Of a stretch of DNA of 64,000 bases, positions 27,439-36,615 are shown one piece after another. The notes under the pieces were generated by a model. That model did not search any database. It was not told where the DNA came from and saw only the letters and a list, made by a program, of their open reading frames with translations. Source of the DNA: Desulfobacterales bacterium HSG2 (GTDB lineage Bacteria; Desulfobacterota; Desulfobacteria; Desulfobacterales; 4be13). The DNA lies in contig JAUCGI010000003.1 in assembly GCA_030378035.1 (NCBI GenBank), positions 37,763 to 101,762 of the forward strand. Reading direction: 5' to 3'. Within the stretch, counting starts at the first letter, position 1; each line of letters opens with the position of its first letter. The translations under genes and the position numbers were made by a program.

Positions 27439-28002
27439 TTATATGATTCGCTCCTCAATATCGGCTACTTCCGGGCAGAGCCGACGAATACGGCGATAGT
27501 TTCTCGCTGCTTCCCTGCCGAGCGTTTTTCTGCCTTTGCCCGGTTCACTCAGGAGGTTGCGTTGTTTGGCAAAAGGTTCAAAATATACCTCCTTTGGATT
27601 GATTTCTTCCCGTATTTCTTCCCATTTCCACTCTGTAGGCAATTTTTTATGCCCCGCCAATATCCAGACCTCAACCTCCTGCCACGCGTTTTCCGCCAGA
27701 AATAACTTACCTTCGGGTAACATTTCAGAAGCTTTTTGTTCAATATTGTTCAATCGTTCCTTTCTTGTCTCCACACCATCTCTGTCAATGCAGAGCAAAA
27801 AAAGATCAATCATTCTGTATCTGTCAATAATTTTCTCAATGTTCTCCCATTTCAAAGCCTGACTGACACCTTGCAAGCGAGGATCCTTACAGACCCTCAC
27901 CTTGGCATTCTTTTTGTTTTTTGCTTTCATCATCGCTTCAATCACTGGCTGAAGTATATGCTCATCATTAACAAAATCTTCTGGAATAATCAAGACTTTC
28001 AT
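27439..28002 (-). CDS. TOPRIM/DUF4276-like partner of AAA ATPase
   Basis: 187 residues: MKVLIIPEDFVNDEHILQPVIEAMM, then LFLLCIDRDG and WQEVEVWILAGHKKL, a pattern seen in small TOPRIM-like (RloB/DUF4276-type) proteins, with E and DRD positions. The start overlaps the stop of the ATPase gene (ATGA), so the two are co-translated. ATPase + TOPRIM pairs of this layout (RloAB, AbiL, PARIS and OLD-like) act in phage defence, the ATPase sensing and the TOPRIM protein cutting nucleic acid. Both genes of this pair look intact. Confidence 0.75.
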   Translation of the reverse strand: MKVLIIPEDFVNDEHILQPVIEAMMKAKNKKNAKVRVCKDPRLQGVSQALKWENIEKIIDRYRMIDLFLLCIDRDGVETRKERLNNIEQKASEMLPEGKLFLAENAWQEVEVWILAGHKKLPTEWKWEEIREEINPKEVYFEPFAKQRNLLSEPGKGRKTLGREAARNYRRIRRLCPEVADIEERII

Positions 28003-29207
28003 ATCTCCTCCGCATCATCTGTGAAAAACATCGCATCCTCAAACCAGCCTGACCCATGGAGTTCCGCAATGTCCTGTTCTTCCATAAGTCTCTGAGCATC
28101 CGGAATATCTGCGATATGCATGATACGGCCTTCGGGAGTACCGGGAAGGCGATAAATCAGAGAAGCATGTTCAATCGTCTTCTTATTCAGAAATCTCAGC
28201 AACTGCGGAGAATGGGTTGTTGCTACGATTTGAATACCTTCTTCATGCGCTTTTTGTTCCATGATCTGTAGTAATAAATACAGGCGGGCAGGGTGAAGTC
28301 CGCTTTCTAATTCTTCAAAAAAATAGAACCTTTCAGGACCAAGTATGGCAGAAATTGTCGCCAAAAAGCGTAAGGTTCCTTCGGAAGCGCTATAAGCCAA
28401 AGTCTCTTGCCCGTTTTCTTCGACCAGAGTAAGTAAAATTCGGCCAGTCTGATCAGGGATAAATTTAAAATCGCTGGCATCCATCGGGGTTAATTCCCGC
28501 ATCCATTCAATTAAAGCTTTTTTCATATGGGGATCTTCGCAGATTGTCTGTAAAACTGAAGAAAGGTTTTCCCCACGATCTCCAAAAATCGTCTGACCGG
28601 AAAAAGAGGGACGACATAAGGCGTCTGAGTTTAAATCAAAAAAACGCATTGAATTGATAACGCTGACTGTTTCTCTTGCACAGTCTATCGAGGTCTGGGC
28701 CTGCCGGTCCTGTTGTTCCGCTATAAGTGTGAGCAGTGGCTGATAAGGAGTTGCAGGACGGATATTCAATCCGAGCGATTCTATGTCAGGAGGTGCATAA
28801 TCGAATATCTTCATATCATCAACACAGAGAAATTCTTTAACAACCCTGGGTTTTCCAATTCCGGTACCCGGCTCTGTTTCAATGGAGTAAGTGGTGGTAG
28901 TTTCATAAGTATTCGTAAATTCGATAGTAAGTATGAAGGTATCTGCCTGAAGATAAGTGGATTTTCGTATCCCTCCCCGAATCCCGCTCCATTGGAGAAC
29001 ACCGCCTTCAACATGTTTTTCCCCCATAATTTCGGCGAGGTTGTAGCCGCGTGAAATGCCATGTAAGAAACGGAAGGCATCTCGGATATTACTTTTCCCT
29101 GAGGCATTGGTACCGATCAGGACATTCAGCGGACCTAAAATAAGCTCTGCTTCTTCAAAGTTCTTAAATCGCCTGAGTTTAAGTTTTTTTAATAGCGGAT
29201 ATTTCAT
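27999..29207 (-). CDS. AAA family ATPase (AAA_21/RloA-like)
   Basis: 402 residues. Walker A is GTNASGKSN near residue 33; the signature and Walker B region is YSASEGTLRFLA ... FYFFEELESGLHPARL; the switch histidine is in IVATTHSPQLL. Its ribosome site (CAGGAGAATTATA) and the 125 bases upstream are a copy of the 3' end of the parA gene at 42781-43641, so the ATPase/TOPRIM pair was once joined to a parA gene or recombined there. It is translationally coupled to the TOPRIM-like partner. Confidence 0.87.
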   Translation of the reverse strand: MKYPLLKKLKLRRFKNFEEAELILGPLNVLIGTNASGKSNIRDAFRFLHGISRGYNLAEIMGEKHVEGGVLQWSGIRGGIRKSTYLQADTFILTIEFTNTYETTTTYSIETEPGTGIGKPRVVKEFLCVDDMKIFDYAPPDIESLGLNIRPATPYQPLLTLIAEQQDRQAQTSIDCARETVSVINSMRFFDLNSDALCRPSFSGQTIFGDRGENLSSVLQTICEDPHMKKALIEWMRELTPMDASDFKFIPDQTGRILLTLVEENGQETLAYSASEGTLRFLATISAILGPERFYFFEELESGLHPARLYLLLQIMEQKAHEEGIQIVATTHSPQLLRFLNKKTIEHASLIYRLPGTPEGRIMHIADIPDAQRLMEEQDIAELHGSGWFEDAMFFTDDAEEI

Positions 29208-29332
29208 TATAATTCTCCTGTTTTTTGCAGCAATTCATCGGCTAAAGCCTCGAATTCGGCTACTGACCGAGAATTTCCTCCCCTGTAGTCAAATATGGAC
29301 CTTGGGTGCGGTATTGCTCCGTCAGAGGTTAC
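29208..29332 (-). pseudogene. Remnant of a parA 3' end
   Basis: 125 bases match 42782-42906, the last ~40 codons and stop of the ParA gene, with only about four differences. No start or upstream part is present. The fragment supplies the ribosome site of the ATPase gene downstream and the stop codon of the methyltransferase gene upstream falls inside its other end. Confidence 0.92.
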
Positions 29333-32004
29333 TTTTCCACGATTTTTATTTCTTCTTCTGTCAGCCCGTAAAGTTCACAGACCATCTGGTCTGTCTCCCT
29401 GTCCGTAGTTTCAATAACCGATCTGATTTCAGTCGCCTGTCCCATCATGGCTCTGAAATAGTCATGCCATTCTTTCCGTTCTCTGAGACTCAGATTTTCA
29501 ATTTTCACTTTGCCTTTTGCCAGTTCCTTTTTAAACTGATCCCAGTCCGATTTAGGCCAGTTTTTCAATTTCTTAGTTATTTTATGAGGCTTTAACTCGC
29601 TTTTGACAAAATCGAGAAGGTCATTTCTAAGGTCCTGAAATTTTTTGTTTTCAGAAAGCATTATGTCGGTTTTCTGTGCAAGTCTGACATGTTGTTCCTC
29701 CGAAATTTCCGGAACAGGAAATGTCCTGAGTGTTTCAACATTGATTTTCGGAAAAGCCTTCCGATTCAGATTGATATTCTGTTTTTTAAGAAAGCCGGCA
29801 CATAGCTTGGACATGATGATCGCTGTCAGCGATTTCAGATGAATGCTGTCGTCTCTGGGCAGAATGCTGATAATATCTGTATTGTTAATGAATGTCTCTG
29901 ACAGATATGTCCCTTCCAACCTTTCGGCGGAAAGGATTCGCCTTACCAGTATCCGTTCCCCTTCAAAGAGAGCTTTTGTCCTTGGTGCGGCAAGATTGGG
30001 CCCATATTTGATCCAGTCATTCTCCCATAGTAATGTGTAGCGTCTTATATTTCTGGCTCTCAGGAGCGGTTCATAGCTTTCATCTCTTTTGGATTTTGCG
30101 TCATAGACCCTGTTTTTCATCATCTCCCGATCCTGCGGCGGATTCCCTTTTCCTTTTTCATAAGGCTGCATCCCTTTTTTAAACACAAAAAAATCGGATA
30201 ATGTGTATCTTCCGCGTATCTCTATTTTTTTATCAAAATTAATTTTGGTGTCGCTGTTTTCATTATCAAACGAGACTCGGTTCTCAAAATACCACTCCTG
30301 ATTCTGGACGGCCGCCAGCCGCTCTGAGATTGTCTGTAATTCAGGATTTATATTCCTTACCCATGTCTTGCGGGGAAAATCGGATGATTCTTTCTTTATT
30401 CCTGAAATAATGAGCGTGTCAACGGTTGCATCTTCAAACACATTAAACACATTCAGTATTTCCAGTGCATGATGGGTGAGAAAAATGTGTTTTCTCAACT
30501 TTTCATCATACCGGGTGGACAGCCAGTAATTTGGAATAATCAGGCAGTAATATGAATTTTCACGGAGAAGTTTCAGGGACTTTTCCATAAAAAGACCGAA
30601 CGTGTTCAACTGATATTCCGCGGTTTCATAGTTCTGATAATAAAAGGTCTTATGCGCATCCGGAATGGCTCGGGACTGGACATACGGCGGATTCCCGATC
30701 ACCACATCAAACCCCCCGTTTTTCATAATTTCCGGGAATTCCTCTTTCCACTTAAATGCCCTTTTCCCGGCCACCAGGGGATCGTCAATCAGCGAGTTTC
30801 CGCATTTGACATTCTCATCCAGCGCGGTCAGTTCGGAATGCTTATCCGCTGTTTTCAGCCACAGACCGAGCTTTGTGATTTCGACAGATTCGGGATTCAG
30901 ATCAGCGCCGTAAAGGTTGTTCTTCAGAATATGCTCATCTAAGCGAAACACTTCTGTCTGACCTTTCCTGAGTTTTACGATCCGGTCATTCACATACTGC
31001 CCCTCTTTGTAAAGATAGTCAAATGCCTGATTGAGAAACGCTCCGCTGCCGCAGGCCGGATCAAGGACTCTGATATCTGACAGTCTTTCCTTATATGCCT
31101 GCCAGAAATCCAGGTGGTCTTTTATGTTCCTGTTCGACGATCTGATTCCGCCGGTTTTTTTATAGTATCTGACCGACCTGAAATCTTTCTCCGTGAGTTC
31201 GGGCAGCCTGTCATAACCGAGCTCGTTTTTTCTCTCTTCAAGCCAGCCCCCCACGGCCTGTTCCACAATATAACGGGTAATATGCTCGGGCGTGTAATAA
31301 ATTCCCTCCTTTTTTCTCTTTCCCTTTTTCTTGTCATAAGACCGGCCCGCGACCGATGCCCTTATCTCCTCAATATCCGTGATGCTCTGTTCAAAGATGT
31401 GACCGAGCACGTTCACATTCAGATCCGAACCGAAATCATAGTCGCTGATCTCCGCCAGTTCGTCAAAAACATCATCAGCCATGACAAGTTTGCCGTCAAG
31501 AATCTCATCGTATTCAAAAAGCCCCCCGTTGAACCTGTTTATGTTGTGGCGCGGGCTTCCCTGATCAATGGCCCTGAAGAGATTTTTCATCTGGTCCCAC
31601 TGCGTTACATCCGCGAACATTGCCGGATTCCTGACCGCCTCCGTCATTTTTCTGAAAATCCGCTCCGGCACCAGTCCGAAATCCTCGCAAAAGCACACGA
31701 AGATAAAACGATCCAGTATTTTCTGAGTCTTTTTCAACAATACCAGTTCGTCATAACCCGGGTTTTTCTCTCTGAGATGCTCATATAAGTGAATCCGCAG
31801 CCGCTTATATTTGTTGTAAAACTCAGTTGTTATTTTTTCCTGTTCAGCCTCATCGGAATCATAAAGCGTGTCAGTGATGCTCTCTGATTCTTTTTCAATC
31901 AGATTTTTCCTTGAAAGGATATCTGCCAGAGAAGCGACTGATACGGTGTTCAGAACTGAACCGAGTCTCTTCCGGTTAAAAAGATGTTGTGTGATTTGCG
32001 GCAT
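29329..32004 (-). CDS. Type IIG-like restriction-modification methyltransferase (Eco57I/TaqI_C architecture)
   Basis: 891 residues. Motif I is VLDPACGSGAFLNQ near residue 305 and the methylase motif GNPPYVQS near 430. The C-terminal half (KIEIRGRYTLSDFFVFKKGMQPY...LRARNIRRYTLLW) is a TaqI_C-like recognition domain. The N-terminal 200 residues include RFIFVCFCEDFGLVPE, typical of this class. The stop lies within the parA remnant and the start is coupled to the nucleotidyltransferase gene (TGATATG). It is a different subfamily from the two large enzymes at the left end. Self-contained methylation and cleavage is the family expectation. Confidence 0.88.
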   Translation of the reverse strand: MPQITQHLFNRKRLGSVLNTVSVASLADILSRKNLIEKESESITDTLYDSDEAEQEKITTEFYNKYKRLRIHLYEHLREKNPGYDELVLLKKTQKILDRFIFVCFCEDFGLVPERIFRKMTEAVRNPAMFADVTQWDQMKNLFRAIDQGSPRHNINRFNGGLFEYDEILDGKLVMADDVFDELAEISDYDFGSDLNVNVLGHIFEQSITDIEEIRASVAGRSYDKKKGKRKKEGIYYTPEHITRYIVEQAVGGWLEERKNELGYDRLPELTEKDFRSVRYYKKTGGIRSSNRNIKDHLDFWQAYKERLSDIRVLDPACGSGAFLNQAFDYLYKEGQYVNDRIVKLRKGQTEVFRLDEHILKNNLYGADLNPESVEITKLGLWLKTADKHSELTALDENVKCGNSLIDDPLVAGKRAFKWKEEFPEIMKNGGFDVVIGNPPYVQSRAIPDAHKTFYYQNYETAEYQLNTFGLFMEKSLKLLRENSYYCLIIPNYWLSTRYDEKLRKHIFLTHHALEILNVFNVFEDATVDTLIISGIKKESSDFPRKTWVRNINPELQTISERLAAVQNQEWYFENRVSFDNENSDTKINFDKKIEIRGRYTLSDFFVFKKGMQPYEKGKGNPPQDREMMKNRVYDAKSKRDESYEPLLRARNIRRYTLLWENDWIKYGPNLAAPRTKALFEGERILVRRILSAERLEGTYLSETFINNTDIISILPRDDSIHLKSLTAIIMSKLCAGFLKKQNINLNRKAFPKINVETLRTFPVPEISEEQHVRLAQKTDIMLSENKKFQDLRNDLLDFVKSELKPHKITKKLKNWPKSDWDQFKKELAKGKVKIENLSLRERKEWHDYFRAMMGQATEIRSVIETTDRETDQMVCELYGLTEEEIKIVEK

Positions 32005-32005
32005 A

Positions 32006-32497
32006 TCACTTCCTGTATCGCTGCTTTTCTTTTAAGGTGTTTCGCAGAATCGGCAGAATCAGCCGGTCTTTTTCGCGGAGCATATCCTCTTTTAATCTGA
32101 TCAGATGCTCAAGGCTCAGAATTCGGAGCGTTATCTCTTCTGTTTCTATCTCTTCCGAGAATGGTATCAGGTCATCATATCCCTCATTTTTGCCGATGGT
32201 CCCGAGCAGGTCAAGGGGTCCCAGACGGGTCATCAGAAGATGGTGTCCCGGGGATGAGAGACATTCCGCATCCGGCTTTAAAATGCGGGGATGTCCCCGG
32301 TAATATGCGTCCATCTCTGTCAGGGCCGCTTCGATGTGTCCAAGATTTTCCGGTTTACGGGAATAAACCAAGTCAAGATCAAATGTGGTAACCGGCGCGC
32401 CGTGAAGCACCGCGCAAACCCCGCCCACAATGACAAACTTGGTCCTGTATCGTTTAAGAACTTTTATAATTTCAAGTATTTGTACGTCTTGTGCCAT
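32006..32497 (-). CDS. AbiEii-like nucleotidyltransferase
   Basis: 163 residues with the nucleotidyltransferase signature FVIVGGVCAVLHG followed by TTFDLDLVYS (G-G...DxD-like), and LGPLDLLGTI. It resembles AbiEii/MNT-type proteins that act in toxin-antitoxin systems. The start overlaps the 3' end of a small upstream gene (32472-32666), which would be its partner. Its stop abuts the methyltransferase start. Confidence 0.75.
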   Translation of the reverse strand: MAQDVQILEIIKVLKRYRTKFVIVGGVCAVLHGAPVTTFDLDLVYSRKPENLGHIEAALTEMDAYYRGHPRILKPDAECLSSPGHHLLMTRLGPLDLLGTIGKNEGYDDLIPFSEEIETEEITLRILSLEHLIRLKEDMLREKDRLILPILRNTLKEKQRYRK

Positions 32498-32666
32498 TTT
32501 TCAGTTTGGAAATGGAAAGAATCTGCTGCTGTAACACCTGTAATCGCTCTGCCGGTGTCAGGGACAACATCCACCGGATAAGGGTGAGGTCAACACCGTC
32601 CTCACTGTAAATCGGCTGTTCTGTTTCTCCCGGAAAACAGACTGGATTTTCTTTTATGTCTTTCAT
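32472..32666 (-). CDS. Small partner protein of the AbiEii-like nucleotidyltransferase
   Basis: 64 residues starting MKDIKENPV, containing DLTLIRWMLSLTPAERLQVL, a short helical pattern seen upstream of nucleotidyltransferases of this type. An in-frame ATG at 32693 is also open. The 3' half is duplicated without the rest at 36021-36087. No catalytic residues are recognised; an antitoxin or adaptor role is possible but not shown. Confidence 0.6.
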   Translation of the reverse strand: MKDIKENPVCFPGETEQPIYSEDGVDLTLIRWMLSLTPAERLQVLQQQILSISKLKNGTRRTNT

Positions 32667-32689
32667 TCGCAGAATCCATGTAAAAAAAG

Positions 32690-32824
32690 TCATTGTCGTT
32701 GCGGTTTTATTTCTGTCAAGGTTCTACACTCAATATTCACCGTGTATTCAAATTCTCTCAGCAGGAATTCTCTCACCGTTATCAGTTCAGTCTGACCTTC
32801 CACAAATATCGCAAACTTTCTCAT
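32690..32824 (-). pseudogene. TOPRIM-like partner gene, truncated after 44 codons
   Basis: MRKFAIFVEGQTELITVREF is the typical first strand and acidic turn of a TOPRIM (DUF4276/RloB-like) protein, starting 3 bases after the stop of the ATPase at 32828. The frame then ends after 44 codons, where the sequence changes into the upstream region of the small gene at 32472. A normal partner would be about 180-250 residues. Confidence 0.75.
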
Positions 32825-32827
32825 GGC

Positions 32828-33892
32828 TTAATCCAGATAATCGGAAGAGAACAAATCAGAATTGCTCAGACCCGAATATTTGAAATCATCAAATTTGTCT
32901 TTGCTGTTTTTGTAGTTATACACCCTGATACGAGCATTCTCCCTTACCAACACGTTCCAATAACGAATGTTTATGACATCCATCAGGAAGCAGTCATTTG
33001 AGGAGACAATGAGCTGAACACCTCTGTCCCGGAATTTTTCAAAGATCAGTTTTCCCAGTTTCGTGGCCCGCTCATAGTCAAGCCCCTCGCACAGGTCATC
33101 CACTATTATTGTTTTGGCGTTATTCCTGTCTGTCAGATAATGAATGAACGTGATCAGAGAAATCGCTCTGAACATTCCCTGTGACAACAAATTCTGCCTC
33201 AGATCATAAGTCAGTTTTTTTTCTCTGACATATAAAATGTCTTTGTCACCCTCTTTCTTTGCATAGAAATTTTCAATATCATAACCGATCTCGTTAAATT
33301 CATCTATGACATCCTTTTTTGACGTATCCGTCAGTTCCTCAATAAGAGCCGGAACATCTTCCATGGTTTTAAGGTGTTTTTCACTTCTGTCACCTCCTGC
33401 AAAAGAATTAGGGTGAACCTGACCGAACTTGAAGGTGTGCGTCTTTTCCGCCCATTCAACAATATGTTCCAGAAACGGATATTCTCTCTTGTCCCTTCTT
33501 ACATGAAGGACCAACTTTTTATCCGGAGGACTTATTTCATCAAAGTCCTGTTTGGTTTGAGAGTATAACTTTGTTACTTTATGGTCTCTTTCAAGAACAG
33601 ATTTTCCGTCCACCAATATTTTCTCTCTGATCGATTTGAAAGAACTGTTGATATTGTAGCATATTTTCTGGTTATCATCAGCAATAAATGTAAATTCCCA
33701 ATTTCCTATATATACAGAACTGTTCTGAGTTATCATGTCGGCAAAAGCCGAAGGCAACCTTAAAGTTCTTGATTTTCCGACAGCATTCTTCCCCACAATC
33801 AGATTAAATGATTGCAGGTCAATTTCATCCATGGTCCAGTCGTTAAATATGGGATGATCGGACCGCTTATAAGAATACTTGAGTAGTCTCAT
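32828..33892 (-). CDS. AAA family ATPase with truncated TOPRIM partner
   Basis: 354 residues. Walker A is GKNAVGKSR near residue 34, the Walker B-like stretch TIIVDDLCEGLDYERA near 270, and the late switch region VQLIVSSNDCFLMD carries SN in place of the usual TH, so the canonical histidine is missing. The gene looks complete, but its downstream partner is cut to 44 codons, so the pair is probably inactive or the ATPase works alone. Confidence 0.8.
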   Translation of the reverse strand: MRLLKYSYKRSDHPIFNDWTMDEIDLQSFNLIVGKNAVGKSRTLRLPSAFADMITQNSSVYIGNWEFTFIADDNQKICYNINSSFKSIREKILVDGKSVLERDHKVTKLYSQTKQDFDEISPPDKKLVLHVRRDKREYPFLEHIVEWAEKTHTFKFGQVHPNSFAGGDRSEKHLKTMEDVPALIEELTDTSKKDVIDEFNEIGYDIENFYAKKEGDKDILYVREKKLTYDLRQNLLSQGMFRAISLITFIHYLTDRNNAKTIIVDDLCEGLDYERATKLGKLIFEKFRDRGVQLIVSSNDCFLMDVINIRYWNVLVRENARIRVYNYKNSKDKFDDFKYSGLSNSDLFSSDYLD

Positions 33893-33951
33893 TTTTTATT
33901 TTTACCCTCCTAACGATCTGTTCGGATTAGCGGTATGCAGCTTTGCTTTCG

Positions 33952-34143
33952 TCATACAGACTCCCCTCTGTTATCACTTTTCATCCCCTTATAATTCGGA
34001 TGCATTGGTTGGACACTCGCTTCACTCGGTTTTCTCTCAGTATCAATGTATGCCAGCAACGGTTTAATATCTTCATTGCTGACAATATGTTCGATACTTA
34101 CTTTTTCAATATATCTCATTGACGTATCATTTTGATCATTCAT
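33952..34143 (-). CDS. Short protein following an AAA ATPase, probably truncated
   Basis: 63 residues starting MNDQNDTSMRYIEKVSIEHI. The start overlaps the ATPase stop by 8 bases, the usual arrangement of a partner gene. The IEK...IEH pattern is faintly like the start of HNH-type partners of Septu-like ATPases, but the protein ends after 63 residues without a Cys/His cluster. Likely a truncated effector gene; function not recognised. Confidence 0.45.
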   Translation of the reverse strand: MNDQNDTSMRYIEKVSIEHIVSNEDIKPLLAYIDTERKPSEASVQPMHPNYKGMKSDNRGESV

Positions 34144-35548
34144 AAAGAGCAATTAAATCATCCGCGCTTCGGAGTTCAGGATGATTTTTTCCCAGAGCAT
34201 CTTCCAAATTCAATCTCATCTGAAGGGCATCATCTGCCCGGGCTTTTCCCTCCTGAATCAGAGCAAGGTAGTTTTTAACTTGGTCAGCAATGGCTGTTTG
34301 CTGATATGGTGTGTTCTGTTCAGCAAGTGACTCATCCACCGTCAGACCAAAGGTTTTGTTCATGGGGCTGATTTTTCCATCCCGCATAATAAAAACATTT
34401 GCAGAAAGGGTGGTAATAACAATCGGCGAATGGGTTACAACGATCACTTGTGAAAACTTATGATCACCATTTTGCAAATCCGGCACTAAATCCCACTGCC
34501 AAAACGGATGGGCAAAGGCTTCTGGCTCGTCAAGCAGAAACAAAGTTTCTTTGCCCCTGAATATTTCCATCGCTCCACATATTGCCAAACGCTGCTTTTC
34601 TCCCTCACTCAGTTGATCAAATTCAACAGGCTGTGTAACACCTTCTTTTTTGAAACAGATTTCGATTCCTTTTAAGTAGTGAGTCACATATAATGAATCC
34701 AAGATTTGGAACAGCCCGAATTCATAATTAAAATCACGGATAGCATCCTGACCCAGTTTTTCAGCATTGAAAAGGAAGTTCCATTGTTTTTCGCGTCCGA
34801 ACTTTCTTTCCGACTTTTTGACAGATGCATACCTACGCAATCGGTCTATCCGGCTTTTTATGATTGCAGGCGCTTCCCAATAGCTGTTTTCATCTCCTTT
34901 ATCGTTTGTCCGGGGTTTCCCGATAAAAATCCTGATTTCCCGCAAACCCGTTATGCCAAAATCCCGGGCAAGAAACTCATCTGTATCTTTCAGAGGTGAT
35001 AAGAGCAGTGCGAGCATCACAGCCTTATAGTGTATGGGCTCATAACTTATCACGGTTCTGCCGGTTATTTTTCCATCACGAATGCCAAAACGAAACTGAG
35101 CGTTTAATTCTTTCAGGCTCTCATTGAAGCGGTTTGAAATACCGGCATAGTATAAAAAAATATTCTCAGGCATAATTTTTTCAGTACCGTGTCGGGTTTG
35201 AAAAGGTGAGGCAATTTTATCCAGAGGTATTTTTTCATGGTTTCGTCTGACGGTCAGATGATTGGCTCTCTTTTGTATTTCTATTAAATCTTTCCCGTTG
35301 TAACCGTATCTGTAGGCAAACTCAAACTCAGAATCTGTGTCAGTGTTCTGAACACTATCCGCACTATGCTCCGGATTCTCTTTATGCAAAATAACCTGCT
35401 GAAAAATATTCACAATCGCTTCCAGCAAGTTTGTCTTACCACTTGCATTTTTACCCACGATCACCGAAATGGGATAATCAGGATTGATATCCCAGTTAAA
35501 ATCCTTCAAATTCTTGTAATCTTTGATATACAACTTTGTTATACGCAT
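34136..35548 (-). CDS. AAA family ATPase (RecF/SMC-like), defence-associated
   Basis: 470 residues. Walker A is GKNASGKTN near residue 32, ABC signature LSEGEKQRLAI near 322, Walker B TLFLLDEPEAFAHP near 343, and switch histidine VVVTHSPIV near 372. The C-terminus is a helical extension. Upstream, the start is embedded in the last codons of a 5'-truncated gene (35539-35706); downstream it overlaps a short, probably truncated partner. The ATPase itself appears intact. Confidence 0.86.
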   Translation of the reverse strand: MRITKLYIKDYKNLKDFNWDINPDYPISVIVGKNASGKTNLLEAIVNIFQQVILHKENPEHSADSVQNTDTDSEFEFAYRYGYNGKDLIEIQKRANHLTVRRNHEKIPLDKIASPFQTRHGTEKIMPENIFLYYAGISNRFNESLKELNAQFRFGIRDGKITGRTVISYEPIHYKAVMLALLLSPLKDTDEFLARDFGITGLREIRIFIGKPRTNDKGDENSYWEAPAIIKSRIDRLRRYASVKKSERKFGREKQWNFLFNAEKLGQDAIRDFNYEFGLFQILDSLYVTHYLKGIEICFKKEGVTQPVEFDQLSEGEKQRLAICGAMEIFRGKETLFLLDEPEAFAHPFWQWDLVPDLQNGDHKFSQVIVVTHSPIVITTLSANVFIMRDGKISPMNKTFGLTVDESLAEQNTPYQQTAIADQVKNYLALIQEGKARADDALQMRLNLEDALGKNHPELRSADDLIALYE

Positions 35549-35706
35549 GGTGACAGCCCCTTATTTAACGATTCGAGAGAGTCCTCAATAGTCTCTGTTT
35601 TTTCAATGAGTTCCTCAGCAGGCTTAAACGACTGAATATCCTTTTTTAATTCTTCCAGTTGATATTCAATATCCAACTTTTTTGCAAGATCGGACCGATC
35701 TTGTCT
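35539..35706 (-). pseudogene. 5'-truncated gene fragment upstream of the ATPase
   Basis: An open frame of 55 codons without a start (KKLDIEYQLEELKKDIQSFK followed by a coiled-coil-like stretch) overlaps the ATPase start, as the tail of an upstream operon partner would. The frame stops abruptly at TAG (35707-35709), next to the FmdB-like gene. Confidence 0.6.
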
Positions 35707-35715
35707 CTATGTCGC

Positions 35716-35907
35716 TCATCTGAATTTTGAAGTGCCGCACGATGATCCGCCGCGTTTGCTGCCCCCGATACTGCCGAAAATTGAGAGTTTCTTTTCGGTT
35801 CTGGCCGAATGGCACGACGGGCAATGCGGATTCTTCTCAGCATTTATGGAAACGATTTCTTCAAAATCCGCTCCGCAATCTTTGCATTTGTATTCATAAA
35901 TAGGCAT
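35716..35907 (-). CDS. FmdB-family zinc-ribbon protein
   Basis: 63 residues: MPIYEYKCKDCGADFEEI and CPSCHSARTEKKLS give two CxxC knuckles, followed by a Gly/Ser-rich tail. This is the standard size and layout of FmdB/CxxC_CXXC_SSSS proteins, often linked to regulation or to cofactor enzymes; the role is not established. A GAGGTAAC ribosome site precedes the ATG. It is out of place among defence genes. Confidence 0.88.
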   Translation of the reverse strand: MPIYEYKCKDCGADFEEIVSINAEKNPHCPSCHSARTEKKLSIFGSIGGSKRGGSSCGTSKFR

Positions 35908-36020
35908 AATGTTACCTCACATTTGAAAGGGTTAAGGGTTAAAAGGTTTTAAGGGATATCTCTTTGCGATGAGTATGCGACTTCCATCGCTCACGCTCAC
36001 AGCTTCTGAATGGCCTCTCT

Positions 36021-36087
36021 GTACATCTTGTGCCATTTTTCAGTTTGGAAATGGAAAGAATCTGCTGCTGTAACACCTGTAATCGCT
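36021..36087 (-). repeat. 67-bp copy of the 3' end of the small gene at 32472-32666
   Basis: Matches 32482-32548 with one difference, carrying the last ~22 codons of the nucleotidyltransferase partner and the first codons of the nucleotidyltransferase. Flanks are unrelated. It is a recombination scar; no functional gene remains. Confidence 0.9.
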
Positions 36088-36134
36088 GGCCTCGAGAGCA
36101 TCTAGCGGATAAGGCCGAACCTGACATTCATAAC

Positions 36135-36488
36135 CTATACCCTGTCTAAAAAATTCTCCAAAACAAATATTTTCCGCCTGCGAAACCAGACCGGGCTTTC
36201 GACAATGGAAATGGCTTTCAGGTTTTCCATTTCTGAAACAAACCAGGGTTCTCCACATGAGGGAACATTCCAAACCCAGTCCGGTATTTCCAATTCAAGT
36301 TCGTCACAGAGACACTCAACCATTGAAGCCAAAATGGCGTCAAAGCGTTCGTCTCCGTTTTCAAAAGGTTCCCGGACAAGTGACGGGTCCTTGTGACGTC
36401 GGAATTCGTCCACAAAATCCATAAAAGGGATAAGCCAGTTTTCGGTATCCTGTTTTATTTTTTGCTTTATTTCTTTAATAGTCGTCAT
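36135..36488 (-). CDS. Unrecognised small acidic protein
   Basis: 117 residues, rich in Trp and acidic residues: ENWLIPFMDFVDEFRRHKDP and PDWVWNVPSCGEPWFVSEME. No family is recognised. The conserved-looking end ESPVWFRRRKIFVLENFLDRV suggests a complete protein. It stands alone between the duplicated 67-bp scar and the BsuBI/PstI-like gene. Confidence 0.65.
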   Translation of the reverse strand: MTTIKEIKQKIKQDTENWLIPFMDFVDEFRRHKDPSLVREPFENGDERFDAILASMVECLCDELELEIPDWVWNVPSCGEPWFVSEMENLKAISIVESPVWFRRRKIFVLENFLDRV

Positions 36489-36615
36489 TTGTCAAACAAT
36501 TCCTCAATAAAAAACTGGGTAGCCGGTTTTATATTATATGTTTTCTGGATAATATTTTTCAATTATAAGGTATGCCAGAAGCAGACCGGAACGGTGTTTT
36601 CCGAGATTTCCAATC

